The notes under the pieces are model-generated. The model worked only from the letters and a program-made list of their open reading frames with translations. It did no database searches and was not told where the DNA came from. The translations under genes and the position numbers were made by a program. Below, one piece after another: positions 56,046 through 64,000 of a stretch of 64,000 bases of DNA. The stretch's first letter is position 1; every line of letters begins with the position of its first letter. This DNA comes from Hydractinia symbiolongicarpus (Eukaryota; Cnidaria; Hydrozoa; Anthoathecata; Hydractiniidae), in assembly GCF_029227915.1 (NCBI RefSeq), contig NC_079878.1:14198001-14262000 (forward strand). Direction: 5' to 3'.

Positions 56046-57079
56046 CAGTCTTTTTCAGGAATATTTGAGTAGGTGTGCGATGATTCGTACGTGTAAATCA
56101 AGTAACGCGTGCAATGTTAAGCACACATGCAAAAAATGTTACGCATACGACACGGGCGCCAAGGTTATTTTTTGTTGCGCATTCATTTTGCAGTAGAAAA
56201 GTTGGGGACGTTTTAAATAGTGAACCCCAAACACGATGATCGAGCGTCTACTGGTATAGCGACTCTCTCAATCTTAGCCTCCTTTTCTACATGTCCAAAA
56301 TAGTATGCATGACTATACTGTCATTTTTATATTTATTGTTCACTTTTCAGGTCGGCAAAAATATGCTTTGTTTTCAAGTTAAAAAAAATCTTTATCCACG
56401 TAACTTAAAACTTCAAAAAAATTTACACCGCACGTGGGTTTCGTTTTTACAGGCATAAAGAAAAAATCCATTAAATTCGAACCTGAAGAAATTATCTACA
56501 ATTAAATCCATGATAAAATGTCTATTCCGCCTGTAAGTGCAGTTTTGCAGACTTGCTTCATCCGTGCTCCGTCGGCGTTCACCTCCGCATTAGTTAAGAA
56601 CCGCGTGGCTGGATTTCAAAGTTTTTAAGAGCTGAATAAGAGCTTCGGAATGATGTTTTTTTCAACGAACAAAAATTTTACTGAGGGGAGTGTTCACCAA
56701 AATGAACTTTAAGGGTGAATTTTTGTATATAATTATTTTCCTACTTTTTGGATTTTTTTCATGAAAATATTTTATCATCATTCTAAAGATAATTTATCCG
56801 GCTTTCAGAATATATATATTTGCTAGGGTTAATATAGCGAGCAGAGGAGATATTTTAAATATAGTATGTGTCTCAGGGGGTTACCGTATCCTTAATGACC
56901 TTCCAAACTGATGTAACATGTGTTAGATATGAACTTAAATTTCTCTACATCAAGTCTGTTATTATGTCTTGCCAATCTTTCTCAATCTACCTCTGGGTTT
57001 TTCCCCAAGAACTATAAATTCTCTACACTTTCTTACCAAATTATCCTCCCCCATTGCAAGTGTCCCAACCAGTGTCCCA

Positions 57080-57189
57080 ATAAATGTGAAATCTTAAGAA
57101 CGAAAAGAGCTTTTCAAAGAATTTAAAAAAAGACTTGTTAACCAACTTTTTAAGCTCTACAAGTCCAACATCAATTTATACCTAGGGTT
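57080..57189 (-). repeat. Solo end of the TTAA-type MITE
   Basis: It matches one arm of the MITE at 60173-60712: gaacgaaaagagctttt, then aaaaaaagacttgttaacca, aagtccaacatc and tttatacct. Only about 110 bases are present. Confidence 0.6.
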
Positions 57190-57687
57190 GCATATGTGAG
57201 CACACAAAACTTTTTTTTTTAAAAAAAAGTCAGAATCAACTTGTTGTAACACCCTCCCACGTTATAACTATTACAATTCTTTTATTTTGGATTAAGATAT
57301 GCTGAATTTTTGTGCTATATATATTTAAATATAATGAAACTACAGCGTAAATGAACATAGCATAAAAATCATAGCAGAATATATTTTGTAACACACCGGA
57401 CACCGAAATTCTTGGCAACCCATGGTGTCTTTATTGTCTTTGTGTGTGGAAGTTGTTTTTTTTGCAATAAAAAAAAATTATGAGAAACTATTAAAAATCA
57501 ATTAAACATAACAATGACATAATTTCTGCTGTAAAGGTGTTGTGTCTGGCAGTTATATTGTATAAATCAACTTTCTATTTTTTATATATGTAAGAAGCCA
57601 TATTGATTATTATGTACAAAGAAACTGGTTCTATGGAATTGTAATATTCTTTTTTTTATAAAGTCTATATAAATACTGATATCTAAT

Positions 57688-60600
57688 ATGTCAACTAACG
57701 AAATGAATGGTGCAGTTATTAATGACATGGATAATCTAGTCTTGACTGAGGAATTAAAAAAGCGTGCTGAAGATATTAAGAATGAAGCAAACAAGTACTT
57801 TAAAGGTAGCTATATTAATATACAACTATAGTCAATAAGCCTATGGAAAAATACACTTAGGCAGAAGAACTATGAGAAAGACCTGTCATGTGAATTTTGT
57901 CAGTAATGGCCTGTCGATACGTTAAAAAGCTTTTCAGTGTTCTGTTAACCCATTGCTTCTATTGTGTGAAGCTTGAAACACGGATGAAGAAAATATATAT
58001 CATTATGTGTTGACATTATCAACCCATTTGTGCCAAAACAGATGAGTTGGCCAGTTTTGGGAAATTGAACTCATTTCTATCATGTCAAAATTCTGGGCTT
58101 TTAGGGGAAATCTGTTTTACACATCACAATATTCCCATTTAACTGTCTTGTCTTGCTCAAAGAGTTATTTTATATAATATTTAACCCTAAAACAATATTT
58201 TGCTTTCTTTAAATCAGCAATTTATTTTTTACAAATATTTATAAACCTGTGATATCATAGTGCTCAAGTTTAATAAAGTGTGGAATTTCTAAAATCATGC
58301 TGCAAATAAATAACCTGCTATGACAGTTTACTTAATTATTATATTTGAGTGTGTAGCACATAAGAATTAAGAAGTGTATGACTGCAACAATATAGCCATG
58401 ACTTATTTGGACCAAAATTTTTGTGATTACTTTGCCTTAAATAAATCGACAAATTACAACTGGCTTTAAAAAATAATTTTCTGAGGAAACAGTACCATGA
58501 TTAATAAATCAGAATACCCTCTAAAACAAGGTATCTATCAGACCATGAATATCTTCAAATCAGGGATAATTTGAAGCTGTGACCCCTAGCAACTGGGTTG
58601 CTTTGCCAGCCTTGTTATATGACCTTGTCTGATAAATATCTGTTGCTTTTTTTATCCATGCAATTGTGTTTCTGTGTAATTAGCATATAAATGACTTTTT
58701 TTTGCAAGATTTTCTTTGCAAAAGTTGACAATTAAAATTACTGTTATTTTCAGATGGAAAATTTGACAAGGCACTTGAGCTGTACACAACAGCTATTGAA
58801 ACAAATCCAAATGTTGCAGCTTACTATGGAAACCGAAGCTTTTGTCATATAAAACTTGAATGTTTTGGTTCTGCATTGCAGGATGCTAACAAAGCTATAC
58901 AGTTAGATCGCAAATATGTTAAGGTGAAGAGTTTGTTTGTTATTAATAAACCAATATTCTTATAATCATTCTTAAAGAACTGCTTGTTTTAAAAAAATTT
59001 GGACCCTATTGTGACAAGGAATCTTGTTACAATCTGTCTTGTGTATTTGTAGCCTTTTTAATTTATGTTAACAAGTTGCAATTGCTGAGGCGAAAACATG
59101 TTCACAAAATTTCCATATCAGCAACTTTTCACAGATGCTGTTTTTCTTTATATTTGATTATTTAGGACTTAAAGAACTTTTACTTTATCTCTTAATTCCA
59201 GTTGTTTATGTATGGGAGCATGTAATCGCAAAAAAAAAATTACCAACATTAATGTAATCGCAAAAAAAAAATTACCAACATTAATAACAAGTTTGCCGCT
59301 GTGGAAAGTTTTTTATAGTATGTCAATCTATAATCTTTTTAAATATGTTATAGTTACTTTCTGCACATCTATTATTTTTTAAATCATTGCTCCTTAAGTT
59401 CAAGATTAAAGTTCAGTGGCCTAAATACGACAAAGTTTGTATTTGTTTATGAGTAGTGCAATAAACAATAAACATTATGGTATTATATGATAAATGCGTT
59501 TGCTTTTAGGGATATTACAGACGAGCTTCTGCAAATATGGCACTTGGGAAATTCAAGTTAAGCGTTCGCGATTATGAAGCAGTACGTCATTTAACCCTTA
59601 ATTCTTTTGCACAGCAATGTATGAACAATAATGAAGCCATTTTGAATTTACAGGTTGCAAAGGCTTGTCCAAATGATAAAGATGCACGACTGAAATACAA
59701 TGAGTGCAAAAAAATTGTACATCAACAAGCCTTTGCAAAAGCTATTGCTGTAGATGATAAAAAATCAGTAATAGAAACTTTGGACATTGACTCAATGGGT
59801 ATGTGATTTTTATGATGAGTTGTTCATGATAAGTTGTTATTACCCTTATTACAAGGCTTTACAAATAGAACATGTAGAGCTGGTTTGTGGCCAAGTTATA
59901 CATTTGTTGAATGGCTGTGTTATTTTGTATTCTTCAAATGCACATCTTTAAAAAAAAGTTTAACAACATGTTATTCTTTGTTCAGCCATTGAAAGTGATT
60001 ATGATGGACCAAAATTAGTTGATGGAAAGGTCACAAAAGAGTTTATGAGTGAATTATTGCCATATCTAAAAGAGCAGAAAAAGCTTCATAAAAAATATGC
60101 TTACCAGGTAAACACATTTTTTCTCAAAGTAGTTTTTCGTAGTTTAAATTATTTTTATCTTTTTTTAGTTAAAGGGTACCCAAGGTATAAAATGATGTTG
60201 GACTTATATTATAGAGCTTAAAAAGTTGGCTAACAAGTCTTTTTAAATTTTTAAAAAGCTCTTTCGTTCTCAAGATATTCACATTTAAAGAAGATTTAAT
60301 TATGCTGCATGAATTATGATGTCATATTTCAGTAATAACAAATTTAATCATTTTCTTTCATCAGTAATTTTAGGCCTGTTAAGGGGTGTGCATTCAAACT
60401 TTATCAATGCATAGATATTATAAAGGTTAATTGATTAGCATAAATTTTTTGCCAAAATGACACTCGCTTGCTTGTCCCAGGCCTCTTATTTCTTTGCTGT
60501 CGTCTCAATAACTCGGGATCTGCAACTTGGTTTCCAATCAAATTTTGTGGGTAAGCTTGTATAGGTCCTATATGTTTACTCACAAAATTTGATTATAAGC

Positions 60601-63600
60601 CGACATATCTTGAGTACGAAAAGAGCTTTTAAAAAATTAAAAAAAGACTTGTTAGCTACCTTTTTAGGCTCTATAATGTAAGTCCAACATCATTTTATAC
60701 CTCGAGTTCCCTTTAACCAGGCCATTGTTTCTCACAAAAATACTCAAACCCTGAAGACCCATTTTTTTATGTTATTATAATTTCTCCTCACAAGTTTTAT
60801 TTCAACAGATTTCAAGAAATGACGTTTCCTCTTGTTTATCTAAAGCTTACTAATTTTTAATAAACTGTTCTAAGATTGATAGTCTTGATAACAGACTAAA
60901 AGTATTGGCGTGTCTAGAAACTACTTGGATAAAGGTTCAGAACTGTAAAAATATGAGCAAGTAAAATAACTAATGTTGTCATATGTTTGTAGGTGTGCAT
61001 TTAATTTTTAGATTTTAATTAGCGTTAAAGAATTTTTCAATACCTTGCCATCTTTAGTTGAAATTAATTTTTCTGAGGTAGCTATTTAATTTTTTTTTTC
61101 GTTTTTTTGTAAATTAATTGTCATTTTTTTCTCCAATATTGTTTTGAAATTTAGAATGAGCAACTTACTGTGTGTGGTGATATACATGGACAATTTTATG
61201 ATTTACTTAACATTTTTGAAATTAATGGTCTGCCATCTGAAAGCAACCCTTACGTATCTTTTCTCCTACGTTCTTTGGATAGGGGAATATTTTCTTATGG
61301 TGATTTTATGTTGGTTTTGAGCAGTGTTTATTGTATCACAATCTGAAAAGTGCCTAGTGTCAAAATTCGCTTCACATGAGATTAAAATGATGAATCTGGA
61401 TAAAATTAAATGCTATAATTGCACAACCCAAATGCACGAGTGCCTAAATCGTTTCTCAAACTTTCGTAAACAATGTTCCTGTTACAACCCTTATTTCAAT
61501 ATTACGCTCAGAATTTTCTGTTTTCTACTTTGTTTTGAAATCATAAACAACCTGTTCCTCAACCTCTGCCATTTGTTGTTGAACTATGTGATATGTAACT
61601 TCATTAGCCCGCCAGACATTTTCTGAAATACGAATATGTATTTCTTGTGTAACTTTATTTTGCTTCCTGTCACTCATTTTGTTGACTTAACTTCTAAAGT
61701 TATTTAATGGAGATTTTGTTGATCGAGGGTCCTTTTCTGTGGAAGTTATATTGTCTTTGTTTGGCTTCAAGCTCCTGTATCCCAACCACTTCTTTATGTC
61801 ACGAGGTATGTTAAAGAACATGTTTTCAATATAGTACAATCATTTAGCTATGAGCGATTCTTTAAAAGGATAAATGTTTTACTTTGTTCCTTTGAGAAAA
61901 AATAATGTTTCACTGTGGTTTATTTAAACAGGCAATCATGAAAGCACAACTATGAATCAAATGTATGGATTTGAAGGAGAAGTCAAGGAAAAGTATCCTT
62001 TGCATGGCGACACTGATTTTCGTTTTTGTGTTTATGCGTTGCTTTTTTGTAAAACTGTTTAACTAACTGCAGTAAACGGATTGTTACACTCCCTTGTTGC
62101 ATTTACATTTGTTTCATGGTATTTCAACTTGACCAGCTGATGTAGATATTCTTCCAAAATGGCAGATTTGTTTACAGAAGTTTATAACTTATTGCCTTTG
62201 TCTCATTTGATCAATAAAAAAGTTTTAGTAAGATTAATATTTATTACTTGTCTGGATCTTTTTTATGATCTAATAAATTTTTCTCAAAGCCTAAAGTGTG
62301 AAGATACACCACTGCTGTGTTTTTTGGTTTTTTTTTGCCGGATTTTTATGGATTTTTCTCTGGAGGTAATTTGGTTTTTTTTGTTGTAACAAAATACAAT
62401 ATTTTCTAGACGATGCATGGTGGGTTATTTAGTGAAGATGGTGTGACGTTAGAAGCTATTAAAAAAACAAACAGAAATAAACAACCTCCTGATTCAGGTA
62501 TGCTTGTGATTTTTTTTCAATTATTCACATAACGCAAAATCTCATCTATTTTTGTCAAGGTGTAACAATTGTTTGGTTTTAGGCATAATGTGTGATTTAC
62601 TTTGGTCTGATCCACAGCCTCAGGTTTGTTGTATAACAATTTTTTTAACTATGTGTACCTTGCTTACCCATCTTCATATCAATCCAACGCTAAATAAGTG
62701 AACAACAATATTTTACTGAACTTTACACTGTATTTCCCCATATTTAATATCTTTCATTGTGTTGTCAGAAGCGACTGCAGAAAAACAATCAGACGCTCCT
62801 TTTGTGATTTTGAATTGTGTTTCTCATAGGAAGTCCTCCAACCTTCTGTTTTTATTAGCTTTTCCAATCAAACCCCTTTAAAATAAGTTTTTAGACTGTT
62901 ATTTTACTCCTTAAAACTAAAACTGAATTAACTGTGCGTTATCAACACTATTTTCAAATCAAGAAAGTACTGTATTTTGTAACATTCACCAAGTGCTATG
63001 TTGTGTTATTCAAATCCAAAAAAAGTGGTGTTGTATGACATTTTCTATTTTTATTTACCAACGATAGGGAAGAAATTAAGGAGAAAAGAATATTGAATAA
63101 GTTTTGTGAACAGACTATAGAAAATGCAGACTATAGATTGCGAAGGAACACATGTTTATAGAAATTGCGGAATAAAAATTGTGAATTAGTAAGCTAAAAC
63201 AGCTATTGCTTATATCCAGTGTCTAAAGTAAATTGCAAGCAAGTTTGTGAATATCTATCTTTGTTTAAAAATGTGGAATTTAAGCAAAAGGAAAACAAAG
63301 GTAATTTGACTTAAATACTTTTTTATACTGCTACACTAGCTGCTCACATTAAAAAATAGTGACCAAATTTTATATCGTTTTGATAGAATAATTCTTCTTT
63401 AACGAAGTTTAAAGAAAACTTGCAAATTTAAAAAGTTTTTACCATTTCTTAAGCCATTAATATACCGCCAAGGTTTTTATTTGCTTTTAGATTGGAAGGG
63501 CTCCCAGTAAACGTGGTGTTGGAGTTTCCTTTGGACCCGACGTCACTAAGGCTTTCTGTACTCTAAATAATCTAGGTATGTATTATCTGTCTTTGTCCTC

Positions 63601-64000
63601 TACCTGTTTTCAAAAAGTGTAATATCGTAACTGTCAATCATAATTCAGAAGAAGAAAAAATACATTTTTAAGTACCTCCCTTTAAGTAGTTGTTAAATTA
63701 CATCCTTAATTTGTTTCACTCATTAAAAATATTTAATACTTCCTTCCTGATTTTAACAAGTGAAGTTTTTTAGATTATATTATAAGAAGTCATGAAGTCA
63801 AATCAGAAGGCTACGAAGTGGCTCATGATGGGAAATGTATCACTGTCTTTTCTGCTCCGAATTATTGGTAACTTATTTTATTGGTGTTTTGTAGTTAATT
63901 TTCTCTTTTTTATTTATATTTTTTGTTTAATTATAGTTAATGTAAACATTAGTGTCATTTTTCTCGATTTTTTTCATCTCCATCTTTTATTGTCTTTAGT
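57688..64000 (+). CDS. PPP5C: Serine/threonine protein phosphatase 5, 3' part beyond window
   Basis: Fifteen phase-consistent exons: 57688-57805, 58754-58923, 59510-59581, 59654-59798, 59986-60107, 61012-61077, 61155-61253, 61700-61805, 61932-61992, 62146-62227, 62410-62497, 62583-62623, 63491-63575, 63774-63867, then base 64000 onward. N-terminal TPR repeats ([39 protein letters not shown]) dock Hsp90 and hold the enzyme inactive in the family. The PPP catalytic core has GDIHGQ, GDFVDRG, RGNHE, MHGGLF, RSHEV and SAPNY, the metal-binding motifs. The RG|NHE codon is split by an intron. Intron 3 (59582-59653) is 72 bases, in frame and free of stops. Intron 5 carries a TTAA-type MITE. The missing end should contain the last about 50 residues, including the regulatory C-terminal helix. 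Confidence 0.94.
60173..60712. mobile_element. 540-bp MITE with TTAA target sites (piggyBac-like)
   Basis: Terminal inverted repeats of about 100 bp, starting AGGGTACCCAAGGTATAAAA on the left and AGGGAACTCGAGGTATAAAA on the reverse complement of the right, are each bordered by TTAA (60169-60172 and 60713-60716). TTAA duplication and GGG termini are piggyBac-like features. It has no coding capacity and lies in PPP5C intron 5 (60108-61011). Confidence 0.75.

Larger units (their letters stand above)
55710..57687. other. Intergenic region upstream of PPP5C
   Basis: No gene is supported. It includes a LINE tail relic (55993-56045, minus), a 17-base match to the 33-base repeat (about 56219-56235, minus) and a MITE end (57080-57189). 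The last about 100 bases should be the PPP5C 5' untranslated region and promoter. Confidence 0.4.

Noticed and set aside
56920-57126. 68-residue plus-strand open frame
   Set aside because: Runs into the MITE arm at 57.08-57.19 kb and has no coding features.

Overview
The window is animal nuclear DNA: AT-rich, with genes cut into many short exons joined by GT-AG introns, and crowded with transposon debris. The retroelement and DNA-transposon remains resemble those typical of cnidarians, and compact introns with this base composition suggest a hydrozoan. The species is not identified, and this placement is an inference from recognised families, not a database match.

Five host genes can be read. 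(1) A Rab11-type GTPase, minus strand, 1.1-2.4 kb, two exons. (2) A CoREST/RCOR corepressor subunit, plus strand, 17.9-23.9 kb, 14 exons and about 491 residues (ELM2, SANT, zinc-binding segment, SANT). (3) A neurobeachin-like (NBEAL1/2-type) scaffold, minus strand, 25.7-50.2 kb, 40 phase-consistent exons and at least 2,456 residues, with its extreme N-terminus unresolved. (4) A small TPR gene on the plus strand, nested inside a 3-kb NBEAL intron, whose spliced product ends in a polybasic stretch and a CaaX box (CVIL). (5) The 5' two thirds of serine/threonine protein phosphatase 5 (PPP5C), plus strand, 57.7 kb to the window end; base 64000 is the first base of its next exon. RCOR and NBEAL converge tail to tail.

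The stretches 3.5-17.7 kb and 50.8-57.2 kb are mostly mobile-element remains. The most interesting is a 2.9-kb pogo-like DNA transposon (11,280-14,199) with TA target duplication and terminal inverted repeats. It carries two divergent genes: a DDD/DDE transposase whose N-terminus has two PCNA-binding (PIP) box motifs, and a separate HIRAN-like domain protein. Both are linked by family knowledge to replication forks or DNA ends. This copy of the transposase is broken by one stop codon and one frameshift; the HIRAN-like frame is open.

Other elements: an RTE/BovB-like LINE with a 10-bp target duplication and a GATGAT tail inside the first NBEAL intron, with truncated 3' tails of the family elsewhere; a degraded second LINE at 15.2-17.7 kb; a Tc1-like non-autonomous element inserted in a Helitron-like element, with an empty-site homologue elsewhere in the window; a piggyBac-like (TTAA) MITE in a PPP5C intron; a tRNA-derived SINE; and an almost perfect 74-bp-arm inverted repeat.

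All calls come from reading the sequence by eye. Exon boundaries were checked for splice dinucleotides and phase continuity, but not against transcripts.
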